DNA of 64,000 nucleotides from CAYUNE01 sp964446115 (GTDB lineage Bacteria; Desulfobacterota; Desulfobulbia; Desulfobulbales; Desulfobulbaceae). Positions 54,539 to 62,831 of this stretch are shown here, piece after piece. Both the position numbers and the translations under genes were made by a program. How positions within the stretch are numbered: position 1 is the stretch's first letter; each line of letters starts with the position of its first letter. The stretch covers positions 23,203 to 87,202 of the forward strand of contig CAYUNE010000012.1 of assembly GCA_964446115.1 (NCBI GenBank), in the 5' to 3' direction. The notes beneath the pieces were generated by a model. It worked only from the letters and a program-made list of their open reading frames with translations. It ran no database searches and was not told the DNA's origin.

Positions 54539-55029
54539 TTCTCCTCCCCCTCGGTTTCGTCATGATAGAAGGCGCGCAGACTCAGGTAGAGAAAGAGCAG
54601 CGCCGGCACGCAGATGAGATGATCGAGTTTGGCCAGGTAATAGGTCCACTTCACCGGCGTGATCGGCCCGAGCATCCTGGAGTGCCAGAGACCGGGCCCG
54701 GCGGAAAAATCATCGTGGGTGAGCAGCAGGTTCATGGCATGGCCGGTAAAGGTCAGCAGGTTCCAGCAGATCATGCAGATGCAGAAGAGCTGCAGGTAGC
54801 GCCAGCCCCGCCCGGTGAAATCGTTGCGCCGGATGATCCAGTGGAAGTAGACCAGGGAACCGGCAAAGAAGAGATGCGCCATCTGGTGGACGTAGAGCCC
54901 CTCGGGCGCCCCGTGGGTCTGGATGGCCCAGGCGGCGCGGGGCATTGCCAGCAGCAGTGTCGCTGCCAGGACGGGCCCGAAAATACGGAGCCCCGGCCCT
55001 GTCAAACCTCTTTCGCTCTTTGTCGCCAT
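54535..55029 (-). CDS. Small exported/membrane protein coupled to the sensor kinase
   Basis: 164 residues from the ATG at 55029 (AGGAG before it). An N-terminal signal-like helix ends at about PRAAWA. Three or four membrane helices follow with several His in or near them (QTHGAPEGLYVHQMAHLFF, FHWII, FTGHAMN). These could bind heme or a metal, but no known motif is seen. ATGA overlap with the kinase gene points to a shared function. Confidence 0.65.
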   Translation of the reverse strand: MATKSERGLTGPGLRIFGPVLAATLLLAMPRAAWAIQTHGAPEGLYVHQMAHLFFAGSLVYFHWIIRRNDFTGRGWRYLQLFCICMICWNLLTFTGHAMNLLLTHDDFSAGPGLWHSRMLGPITPVKWTYYLAKLDHLICVPALLFLYLSLRAFYHDETEGEEK

Positions 55030-55485
55030 CAGCTCCTGCCACTTTTTGGTTGCACCTTGCGGGACCGCTCTACCCGCCGCCATCACCCACCGCCCGGCCC
55101 GCGAACCGGGGCCTGGACGATAACAGGTGGAAATAGCACGCTCTTTGCCGCGGCATTCCCCGATGCGCTCCCGCATCCGCCGCTTTTGGTGCCGGCGGTA
55201 CCGGTGCCGTTGTTGTATTCAATGCATATTCAATGCCAAATTTGAAATCGAATTACACTGGTATCATAATATTAGTAATTCCAAAATGTTATCTGAAGGC
55301 AGCAATGATCTGAACAACGAACAATCCGTTAATCGGGGGAAAAAAGAGACCCTGGTGCATCAAAAAAGTTGCAGAAAAGGAATGAAAAAATATGTCCTCC
55401 GGCGCGGCAGCGGGAAAAGGCGGGAGGAAGTTGCATGGAGTGGCGGCCGCGGCAGAAGCATACCAGCGGCAGCCGGCCCGCGCCT
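55030..55485. other. Non-coding region upstream of the sensor operon
   Basis: About 450 bp between the NtrC-type regulator and the sensor operon, both on the minus strand. The centre (55210-55310) is AT-rich and likely holds the promoter. I searched by eye for a -24/-12 sigma-54 site (TGGCAC-N5-TTGC) and found none. Confidence 0.5.
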
Positions 55486-56889
55486 CTAGCGGAAATCGGC
55501 GGAACGGATGGAATAGCGACGCATGAGGCGCTGGAAGGCCTGACGCTCCATGCGGCTTTGCCGGGCTGCAACAGAAACGTTGCCCCCGGATCTGATCAGG
55601 GCGTTGGTGAGGTAGGAGACGGAGAAACGGGTGAGCATTTCCTCCTTGGCCTTTTTATAGGGAAGCTGATGAACACAGGCGGCGCCGGAGCCGGTGCCGT
55701 CACCCTGTTCGGCGTTCATGAAATCGGCGGGCGTGATATAGCTGCCGTTGCTGAGCAGCACCGCCCGGTTGATGGTATTCTGCAGTTCGCGGACATTGCC
55801 CTTCCAGGTATGGTTCATGAGGCAGTGCAGGGCCTCGGGGGTGAACTCCAGTGGACGGCGGTTATACTTTTCCGCAAACTTCCGTAAAAAACTCCGGGCC
55901 AGTGCCGGGATATCGTCGGCAATCTCCTCCAGCGAGGGCATGGTGACGGACATGACGTTGAGGCGGAAAAAGAGATCCTCGCGGAACTCGCCGTCCGCCA
56001 TCTTCTTCTCGAGATCCTGGTTGGTGGAGGCCAGCACCCGCACATCCACCTTGAAACTGCGCGTCTGCCCCAGGGGCTGGATCTCCTTTTCCTGCAGCAC
56101 CCGCAACAGCTTGGTCTGAATGGAGACCGGAATATCACCGATTTCGTCCAGCAGCAGAGTGGAGCCGTCGGCCTTGAGAAACAGACCTTCCTTGTCGCTG
56201 TCCGCCCCGGTGAAGGCGCCCCTGCTGTAGCCGAAGAGCTCGCTTTCCAGGATATGTTCGGGCAGGGCCGGACAGTTGACCGTCACCATCTTCCGGCTGC
56301 TGCGATTGCTCATGGCATGAATGGCCTTGGCAGCCACCTCTTTGCCGGTGCCGGATTCCCCCCTGATGAGAACGGTGGCGTCGGTCTGCGACAGCCTGGT
56401 GAGCAGTTCCAGGGTCTGCTTGAGCCGCGGCGACTGGCCGATGAAGCCGATTACCTGTTCCTCGCCGGTGAGGCGCTGCTGCAGTTTCTGGTTTTCCCTG
56501 AGCAGCAGGGTGCGCTCCAGGGCGCGGCTCACCGCCCGAATGATTTCGTTGTTGTCAAAGGGTTTTTCAAAGAAGTCGTAGGCTCCGTCCTTGATGGTCT
56601 GCACGGCCATCTCAATGGTGCCGTAACCGGTCATGATAATGGTGGAGATGGTGCCGTCAAGCTCTGAGATTCTGCTCAGCAGTTCCAGGCCGTCGAGATC
56701 CGGCATCTTGATATCGGTGAGCACCACGTCGGGATGCCAGTTGTCGATGATCCCCAGCGCCTCCCTCCCCGACACGGCCACTTCCACATCGCAGCCGCAT
56801 TTACGCACGATGATCTTCTCCAGCAGGGCCAGGAGATCCTGCTCATCATCGACAATGAGTACGCGCTTGCCCGCACCGTTCTTGGTCAT
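55486..56889 (-). CDS. NtrC-family sigma-54 response regulator
   Basis: 467 residues. Receiver at about 8-125 (LIVDDEQD, VVLTDIKMPDLDG, TGYGT, EKPF), AAA+ domain at about 148-380 (GESGTGKE, GAFTGA, LLLDEIGDI, FREDLFFRL) and a C-terminal Fis-type helix-turn-helix (GGNVSVAARQSRMERQAFQRLM). Its start overlaps the phosphatase gene by 4 bp, so it is the last gene of the pps-phosphatase operon. The kinase at 52958 is the best candidate partner. Confidence 0.94.
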   Translation of the reverse strand: MTKNGAGKRVLIVDDEQDLLALLEKIIVRKCGCDVEVAVSGREALGIIDNWHPDVVLTDIKMPDLDGLELLSRISELDGTISTIIMTGYGTIEMAVQTIKDGAYDFFEKPFDNNEIIRAVSRALERTLLLRENQKLQQRLTGEEQVIGFIGQSPRLKQTLELLTRLSQTDATVLIRGESGTGKEVAAKAIHAMSNRSSRKMVTVNCPALPEHILESELFGYSRGAFTGADSDKEGLFLKADGSTLLLDEIGDIPVSIQTKLLRVLQEKEIQPLGQTRSFKVDVRVLASTNQDLEKKMADGEFREDLFFRLNVMSVTMPSLEEIADDIPALARSFLRKFAEKYNRRPLEFTPEALHCLMNHTWKGNVRELQNTINRAVLLSNGSYITPADFMNAEQGDGTGSGAACVHQLPYKKAKEEMLTRFSVSYLTNALIRSGGNVSVAARQSRMERQAFQRLMRRYSIRSADFR

Positions 56890-57950
56890 TGGCGGTGATT
56901 CTCCCTTTCGTGTTCCAACATGTAATGAAAGTAATCCTGCACAAAACGACCGGAGACGATATCGGCAAAACCAAAGGAGAGCCCGGCTGCCGGAGGTGGG
57001 GAGCCGGCCAGCGCCTCATAGACCTTGCGGGAGAGCCGGGCCGTTTTCTCCCGCAGGGCACCCCGGTCGATCCCCGTACCCCGGAAACCCGCCAACCGGC
57101 AGCGGACCGGACGATGTCCGAAGATACGGCAGGCGCCGTCAATGAGCAGGGGGCAGGTCCTTTTCAGCCCGGTATAGGCATTGTTGAACTCCTCTCCCCC
57201 CGGCGGACCGGGCAGCACCTTTTCCAGCACCCGGACGGCGGCCGCGTTGCGGGAGGCCTTGTCGATGGCCTCGCGCCGTTCATCGCTGGTTAAAATCCGA
57301 TTCATGAAGTGATTGACATAGATGGCCTCGATAAGGTCCAGTTCAAAGTATCCGTAGCAGCATTGCCGGATGGCCCCGCCGCCGGGGAGATACTCCCCAT
57401 TGTCCGGGAGGTGTTCATCAAGGTCCCGGAGCAGGGCCTCATACTCCCGGAAAAAGGGGCCCAGGTCAACGGTCCGCCTATTTTCCAGGCGTGGCTCCCG
57501 GATGGTGAGGCGTCCCTCCTTTTTACCAAATTTCCGCAGCAGTTTCCACTGGCGATAGCTGCTGGGATGGGCGCTGGTTCCCTTGAGGGTCCTTTCGGTG
57601 AGCTTGAGCCCCAGGCCGCGGCGCACCAGGTAGGCGGAGACCAGGGTGCCGGTGCGGCCGATGCCGTGACGGCAGTGAACCAGGACCTTTTTGTGGAGAT
57701 AAAAGGCCTCGTCCATCCACTCCAGGGCCTTTTCCATCTCCTCCATGTCCGGAGCGTGTTCATCGGGGACCGGCAGATAATAGACCTCGAAACCGGACTC
57801 CTCCTCCAGCTCGTGCAAATCGCAGAACTCGCCGCAGAGATTAACGATGCAGCCGATGCCCTGTTTCCGGATAAGATCCAGCTCCTCATAGGACATGGGT
57901 GCATGGCCCACGGCCAACTGATCGGTTATCCAGGTCAACTGATAGCTCAC
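56886..57950 (-). CDS. Dual-specificity phosphatase fused to a Cys-cluster (YkgJ-like) domain
   Basis: 354 residues from the GTG at 57950, 5 bp after the pps-like stop; the longer frame would overlap that gene by 52 bp. Residues about 1-140 are a dual-specificity protein phosphatase with HCRHGIGRTG (Cys93, Arg99) and a general-acid Asp candidate in VPDEHAPD. Residues about 190-320 carry a zinc/iron-chelating type pattern: RQCCYGYF, then CPLLIDGACRIFGHRPVRC. This joins a phosphatase to a possible metal centre. Substrate unknown. Confidence 0.82.
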   Translation of the reverse strand: MSYQLTWITDQLAVGHAPMSYEELDLIRKQGIGCIVNLCGEFCDLHELEEESGFEVYYLPVPDEHAPDMEEMEKALEWMDEAFYLHKKVLVHCRHGIGRTGTLVSAYLVRRGLGLKLTERTLKGTSAHPSSYRQWKLLRKFGKKEGRLTIREPRLENRRTVDLGPFFREYEALLRDLDEHLPDNGEYLPGGGAIRQCCYGYFELDLIEAIYVNHFMNRILTSDERREAIDKASRNAAAVRVLEKVLPGPPGGEEFNNAYTGLKRTCPLLIDGACRIFGHRPVRCRLAGFRGTGIDRGALREKTARLSRKVYEALAGSPPPAAGLSFGFADIVSGRFVQDYFHYMLEHERENHRQ

Positions 57951-57955
57951 GGCCT

Positions 57956-60493
57956 CTACCCCTGCTCCGAAAACGAATACCTGCCGCGGAAGAATTCGGC
58001 GACACAATGCCTCACCATCTCGTCGTCCTCCAGCACCATGTCCATGAGCTTGGCGGCCCCCAACAGCCGACCCAGCATGTCAAGTTTTTCCAGCATGCTT
58101 TCCTCCTCCGCTCCCTGAATCCCGGCTTCCAGCAGATCACCTTTCTTTTCCACCACAAACCCCAGCTCTTCCAGGATCAGGGTAATGAAATCGATGCGCA
58201 GGGATTTGTGATCAAAATCACCGCCGCCGCCGGCAAAACGCAGCATGCAGTAGTTTGCCGCCTCCTTGTCGCCGCACAGGGTATCGACAATGGTGAAATG
58301 GTAGCCGAAACGCAGGTTGAAGTGCAGGTAATCCGCTCCCACCACTGCGTAACTGGCAAAGATGAAACTGTCGGGCCGGGGCGCCACGCCCCCGGCCAGT
58401 TCTATCCGCTCATGGGCGTCCCAGTCAAAGGGTTTCCGTTTCCAGTGCACCTCCGGATGACTGAGCCCCTTCCAGAGGGCCTTAAAGGGCCGGGAAACGA
58501 CCTGATCGAGCCCGATATTTCCCTGTCGGCCCCCCTTCCCCTCCAGCAGCCCGCCGCCCACATCGAAGAGAAAGACATCCAGGGGAATATCGGCCGCAAG
58601 CTTCAGGGCGCCGCGTCCGCTGCCCGGCCGGGCGGAGGTGAACATGGCCTGCACCGCCTTTTCATGGGCGAAACGGATGATATCGTGCATGGAGCGACAG
58701 CCCTCGGGAACAAAGTTCTTTCCCGCCGGATCCACCAGTCCCAGGGGCGTGATAAAGCTCAGCACCGATTCGAGCACGCGGAAATAGGGAGTCACGCCCC
58801 TGACCGCGGCATGACTCAGCCGGCGGGGCCTGGACGTAGAGACGCCGGCATAGACCAGACCGCGATCCGCGTCCACCGTCACCATCCGCCCCGGTGTCAG
58901 CAGGTCGATATCCTCGCCGGCGCCGCAGAGAAAGGGGACCCCGAATTCCCGGGCAACGGTGGCGAAATGGCTTGCCCGGCTGCCGCCGGCGGCAACCACG
59001 GCAGCAAGCCGGGTAATCACCTGCACGTAAGAGGGCGGGGTATCGCGGCTCACCAGCACCGCCCCCGTCGGCACCTCCGCCGCGGACCAGCGGCCATCCA
59101 CCCGGTGGACCGGCCCGGCTCCCACACCGCCGGCAGCGCATTCGCATCCCCGCAACAGCACCTGAGAGCAGCTTTCCCGGGGGCCGTTTTCTTCAACCGG
59201 GAAAACGCCTCCCTTGTCCGGGAGTGTTTCCGGGGCCGGGCCGGCGGCGGGGGGGCCGGTCTGCAGCGGTCTGCACTGGAGAAAAAAGAGGTTGCCGTGG
59301 CTGTCAACGGCCCATTCGATATCCAGGGCTATGTCCCCATGGAGTTTTTCAAACACCATGCCCCAGCGGCCGATTTCCTCGGCCCGGTGCTTATCCGGTA
59401 AAAAATCGCCGCCCTGCTTCCGGCCCCGCCGCTCGAGCAGCCGGGGCCGTTCTTCCCTGCTCAGCAGGTAGATTTCCGGTACCGCGGCGCCGCTGACGAG
59501 GCGTTCACCCGGCCCGCGTACCGCATGCAACTGCTGGCATGAGTCATCTTCAGCACCTGTCCCTGTCACCGGTGCCCTGGTGTAAAGCACGCCACTGGTC
59601 CGCGCTTCCACCATGCGGACCACCAGGACGGACATGGCGGTTTCCTCGTCGGTGAGCCCGTAACTGATCCGGTATACCAGGGCCTCAGGTGAATACTTGC
59701 TCGCCAGCACCTCCAGATAACTGCGGAGCAGTTCCCGCCTGCCCACGTGCAGTACCGTTTTGTACTGACCGGCAAAGGAACGGCTTCCGTCCTCACCGGC
59801 CGCACTGCTGCGCACGGCCACGACCGGCTCGCCTTCCGCGGCCAGCCGGTCGTAGGCGGCAAACATTGCCGCGGCAATACACTCCGGCACCTCGGCCGCG
59901 ACAATGAGTTGCCGGAGGCGATCCGAGACCCGCGCCAGGGAGCGGGGCGAATCGATGGAGAGCTCGGCAAGCAGAGCGTCGATGGCGGGACGCAGGTTGT
60001 TGTAATCGATAAAATAATGAAAAGCACCGACCGTAACCGCAAAACCGTCCGGTATGGGCGCGCCGCTCTTTCTTGCCAGCAGGGCCAGGTTCCGCGCCTT
60101 GTCGCCCACCTGTTTGCCGTCGGACCCGATCTCCTTAAGACTCACCACATGGGGAGGACCCGGGTCGATGGCAGGGGGGGCCAGGAGAAAACGGATATAG
60201 AAGTCAAATTTTCTGAAGTAATCCTTCAGGGTGAGATAGCGGCCCGGAGCCAGCCGCTCCAGACAGGAAACCATCCCCGCAACCTCCCCGGCAAAGAGGT
60301 CGTATCTTGTGCGGATACGGGCGAAATCCTCACGCCTGCCACCGTGGAGGAGCTCCTGGAATTCCGCCATCCGTTCGTGACAGCGGGCGTCGTGACGCAG
60401 CAGCTCCTTGAAGGCCTCATACTTTTCGCGCAAAACCGTACCGGGAGTGAAGAGCCGATAGCTCCAGTGTTTGAAGAGCAGGTTGATATTCAT
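57956..60493 (-). CDS. PEP-synthase-like phosphohistidine protein with novel C-terminal domain
   Basis: 845 residues from MNINLLFKHWS at 60493. After about 130 unassigned residues comes an ATP-grasp domain of the PEP synthase/PPDK type (about 130-425; VRSSAAGEDGSRSFAGQY). Next is the swivelling phosphohistidine domain with GGSRASHFATVAREFGVPFL (His509). The usual PEP/pyruvate TIM barrel is absent. Instead there are about 270 residues with FGYHFTIVDTLCG and FAGGGGDFDHKSLR. ATP probably phosphorylates His509, but the acceptor is not pyruvate by the usual domain. The start codon region lies inside the 48-bp direct repeat. First gene of an operon with a phosphatase and a regulator. Confidence 0.85.
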   Translation of the reverse strand: MNINLLFKHWSYRLFTPGTVLREKYEAFKELLRHDARCHERMAEFQELLHGGRREDFARIRTRYDLFAGEVAGMVSCLERLAPGRYLTLKDYFRKFDFYIRFLLAPPAIDPGPPHVVSLKEIGSDGKQVGDKARNLALLARKSGAPIPDGFAVTVGAFHYFIDYNNLRPAIDALLAELSIDSPRSLARVSDRLRQLIVAAEVPECIAAAMFAAYDRLAAEGEPVVAVRSSAAGEDGSRSFAGQYKTVLHVGRRELLRSYLEVLASKYSPEALVYRISYGLTDEETAMSVLVVRMVEARTSGVLYTRAPVTGTGAEDDSCQQLHAVRGPGERLVSGAAVPEIYLLSREERPRLLERRGRKQGGDFLPDKHRAEEIGRWGMVFEKLHGDIALDIEWAVDSHGNLFFLQCRPLQTGPPAAGPAPETLPDKGGVFPVEENGPRESCSQVLLRGCECAAGGVGAGPVHRVDGRWSAAEVPTGAVLVSRDTPPSYVQVITRLAAVVAAGGSRASHFATVAREFGVPFLCGAGEDIDLLTPGRMVTVDADRGLVYAGVSTSRPRRLSHAAVRGVTPYFRVLESVLSFITPLGLVDPAGKNFVPEGCRSMHDIIRFAHEKAVQAMFTSARPGSGRGALKLAADIPLDVFLFDVGGGLLEGKGGRQGNIGLDQVVSRPFKALWKGLSHPEVHWKRKPFDWDAHERIELAGGVAPRPDSFIFASYAVVGADYLHFNLRFGYHFTIVDTLCGDKEAANYCMLRFAGGGGDFDHKSLRIDFITLILEELGFVVEKKGDLLEAGIQGAEEESMLEKLDMLGRLLGAAKLMDMVLEDDEMVRHCVAEFFRGRYSFSEQG

Positions 60494-60530
60494 TGAGCGG
60501 TTACGACGGCGGGTATCAGCGCTGACAGGT
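60483..60530. repeat. 48-bp direct repeat, copy 1 (pps side)
   Basis: 46 of 48 bases match 61758-61805. This copy covers the pps-like start codon. A further 12-base match, TGATCATACCCC (60547-60558 versus 61813-61824), continues the similarity beyond a short diverged stretch. The copy thus includes a decayed thiL tail. Confidence 0.95.
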
Positions 60531-60883
60531 CTCGCAAGGTCTCGCTTGATCATACCCCCTTCGAGGAGTTATCCCTTATTCCCTCACCGGTATACGTCAA
60601 AGGCATATTGAAATTCCAAGTGTACAATCAGCAACTCAGAAACTTGAATGGAGAATAATCTGCGGCCGGTTAAGAGGGCGGAAAAGACAGATAATGACAA
60701 CTTTGTTCTCCGCCGGCGGCAGCAGGACCTAAAAATGCCGCCGCTAAGCCAGTCCGGCAAATCAGTGATTTTTCCGCCATCAAAAAAGCTTGACAGATGG
60801 CATCAGAAAGCCCAATATATATCTAAGGATTGGGGATTCCCGGTCGGCAGGAAGTCGCGGTGATTATCGCGGCTTTTTGTTTT
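60531..60883. other. Non-coding segment of the inserted cassette
   Basis: About 350 bp with no convincing gene. A plus-strand frame at 60648-60863 (71 codons) lacks a ribosome site and family features. It does hold a TTGACA at 60790-60795 and a plus-strand terminator at 60853-60885. Confidence 0.4.
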
Positions 60884-60885
60884 TT
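60853..60885 (+). terminator. Terminator at the downstream end of the DUF3800 gene
   Basis: AGTCGCG (60853-60859) pairs with CGCGGCT (60868-60874) with one G-T pair. TTTTTGTTTTTT follows on the plus strand, and the DUF3800 stop (60884) lies inside the T tract. It may work in both directions. Confidence 0.6.
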
Positions 60886-61624
60886 AAGGGAAGCACTTCA
60901 GACCCCATCCATCCCAATTTCCCTGTCTGTCACAGTAAAATTTCTCTTTCAAAACATTGAATGCCCGATTCTCCTGGCCTGGCCGTAACACCGACAATCC
61001 CACCGGCCTGGCCACCAGATCGGCAAACTGTAATCCTCCGGAATTTATTTTTTTGCTGGCAAAAACAATGTCAAAAGGAAGGTGATGGCCAAACCGGTTG
61101 GCTCCATCACACACCCGCCGAAACTCAAGCTCCAGATCATTATCCTCCCGGCTGCCACGTTTTTCAAAGACAACATGAGTTCTTTTCTCCGCCTGTCCCT
61201 TACCCTGTAGAAACTTATACGCCCGTTCCAGGCCAAAGGCCATGGCCAGGTGGTATGGGTTCCCGGGATGGTCATACTGATGATTCAAAGCATCTTTTCT
61301 GATCACAGAGGCGATCAAGGTGAATGGAGCATCCCGGACAATGGCATTGAGATCTTCAAAAAAAGCGTCTTTCCTGGCTTTGGTATTCAAAAACCTGAAT
61401 ACACCTTTATCTTTTCGTATTTCCCGTTCATGCAGCACGACCATATCATGGCCGAAATGCTTGAACTTGAAAAGCTGGAGGGCCGGTGTCACGTACTGGG
61501 CATAGTCCTGTTTCTTGAAAATGCAAAACGCCAGGACAAAAACAGGATAACCGGGATCAATGGAGGTAAGTCCATGATCTCCCGATTCGTCCACATAGAT
61601 GATATGATCACTGAATTCTACCAT
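60884..61624 (-). CDS. DUF3800 domain protein (RNase H-like fold)
   Basis: 246 residues. The N-terminal IYVDESGDHG holds the conserved acidic pair. A central VVFEKRGSREDNDLE and a C-terminal GLQFADLVARPVGLSVL complete the DUF3800 pattern. The family has an RNase H-like fold and is common on mobile elements and in defence regions. Its target is unknown. No clear ribosome site precedes the ATG. The gene sits in a 1.2-kb segment between two near-identical direct repeats, with lower GC than the flanks, so it was probably acquired. Confidence 0.85.
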   Translation of the reverse strand: MVEFSDHIIYVDESGDHGLTSIDPGYPVFVLAFCIFKKQDYAQYVTPALQLFKFKHFGHDMVVLHEREIRKDKGVFRFLNTKARKDAFFEDLNAIVRDAPFTLIASVIRKDALNHQYDHPGNPYHLAMAFGLERAYKFLQGKGQAEKRTHVVFEKRGSREDNDLELEFRRVCDGANRFGHHLPFDIVFASKKINSGGLQFADLVARPVGLSVLRPGQENRAFNVLKEKFYCDRQGNWDGWGLKCFP

Positions 61625-61683
61625 TTTTTCGCTAAAGCCGAATCATTCTCCCATCATCCTGGTATCCGATAATCATGCTCGAA

Positions 61684-61757
61684 GTATTTCGGCTTTTCAT
61701 CATATGGTGTTGATTTGATAATGTTATATAAAATTTGTGCCATATGACGAAATACCA
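61684..61757. repeat. Imperfect inverted repeat at the cassette edge
   Basis: TCATATGG (61700-61707) and CCATATGA (61740-61747) are inverted. Outside them GTATTTCG and CGAAATAC continue the symmetry with a gap of a few bases. The enclosed 32 bases are AT-rich. It ends right at direct repeat copy 2. Confidence 0.6.
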
Positions 61758-61805
61758 TTGATATTCATTGAGCGGTTACGACGGCGGGTATCAACGCTGA
61801 CGGGT
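61758..61805. repeat. 48-bp direct repeat, copy 2 (thiL side)
   Basis: 46 of 48 bases match 60483-60530. This copy encodes the last residues and stop of thiL and then carries the first 11 bases of the pps-like coding sequence (ATGAATATCAA) as a dead-end stub before the cassette begins. Confidence 0.95.
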
Positions 61806-62819
61806 ACGAAAGTGATCATACCCCTGGTCGGTGATGTCCATGAGCCGTTCTTGCCGCCGATCGGAGGCAGCGGAGACCAGGTGGACGCGATCACCGGTGA
61901 CGATGCGGCCTATCCGCTGAATAGTATATCCGGCCCCGGCCGTCAACCTTTGCAGGGAGCGGGAGTCGGAGGCGGCAGCGGTAAAGAGCAGCTCAAAATC
62001 CTCACCGCCGCTGAGCATAAGTCCGGGAAGATCAAGCCCCAACAGGGCCGCAGCCCTGGAAAGTGCCGGGGAAACCGGCAGCAGTTCGGCCTCCAGAAGC
62101 GCCCCCACACCGCTTTGCCTGCAGATATGGGCAAGATCGGTTGCCGGCCCGTCGGAAATATCCATCATGGCATGCACCAGTCCGCTGGCGGCCAACAGTT
62201 GACCAAGCCCCACCCGGGCGACCGGATCCAGATGGGCCTCCATGAGCCCTTCCAGCTCCTCATCCATGGGCGGAGACTTTGCCGACCGGTGCTTTAAAAG
62301 GGCAAGACCGGCGGCGGCCCTTCCCAGCCCACCGCTGACCCAGATAGTGTCTCCCGGTCGGGCGGCGCTGCGGTAAAGCACCTGCCTGGCGGCCATCTCA
62401 CCCACCACCGTCACCGTTATCGTGATCTCCCGGCTCCTGACCGTGTCCCCGCCCATGAGCAGGCAGCCGTACTCCCGGCAGGCAGACCCGAAGCCGGCGG
62501 TAAATCCCTCCAACCATGATTGTGAAAATCCCTCCGGCAATCCCAGCGAGAGCAGGAGATAGCAGGGCCGTCCCCCCATGGCCGCAATATCGCTTACATT
62601 AACGGAAACGGCCTTGCGCCCGAGTTTCTCCGGAGGATGGAAACCACAGTCAAAATGCACCGCCTCCACCAGGGTATCGACGCTGTAGAGCCACACCCGT
62701 CCCTCATCCCCGGCCACCACGGCACAGTCATCCCCGATCCCCTTGAGCAGCCCGCCGCCTCCCTGCCCGCCGGCAGCGGCAACCCCGGCAATCATGCCGA
62801 TGATGTCGCGTTCATTCAT
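61791..62819 (-). CDS. thiL: Thiamine-monophosphate kinase
   Basis: 342 residues. It phosphorylates TMP to thiamine diphosphate. IGDDCAVV (metal-binding Asp pair), VNVSDIAAMGGRP, LMGGDTVRS, DISDGPATDLAHI and SGGEDFELLF are the usual motifs. The C-terminal end lies within direct repeat copy 2. Its original downstream neighbour was almost surely the pps-like gene. Confidence 0.94.
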   Translation of the reverse strand: MNERDIIGMIAGVAAAGGQGGGGLLKGIGDDCAVVAGDEGRVWLYSVDTLVEAVHFDCGFHPPEKLGRKAVSVNVSDIAAMGGRPCYLLLSLGLPEGFSQSWLEGFTAGFGSACREYGCLLMGGDTVRSREITITVTVVGEMAARQVLYRSAARPGDTIWVSGGLGRAAAGLALLKHRSAKSPPMDEELEGLMEAHLDPVARVGLGQLLAASGLVHAMMDISDGPATDLAHICRQSGVGALLEAELLPVSPALSRAAALLGLDLPGLMLSGGEDFELLFTAAASDSRSLQRLTAGAGYTIQRIGRIVTGDRVHLVSAASDRRQERLMDITDQGYDHFRTRQR

Positions 62820-62831
62820 TGTAACTATTCT

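Noticed and set aside
55030..55485. Sigma-54 promoter before the sensor operon
   Set aside because: GGTGCC-like pieces occur, but none is paired with a TTGC at the required distance on the minus strand.
60494..60553. 20 extra N-terminal residues of the pps-like protein
   Set aside because: This extension is made from the decayed thiL tail within the direct repeat and includes the thiL-derived stop region in another frame. The ATG at 60493 is the ancestral start.
60648..60863. 71-codon plus-strand frame in the cassette
   Set aside because: No ribosome site and very uneven composition. The promoter-like and terminator signals inside it fit a short RNA better than this protein.
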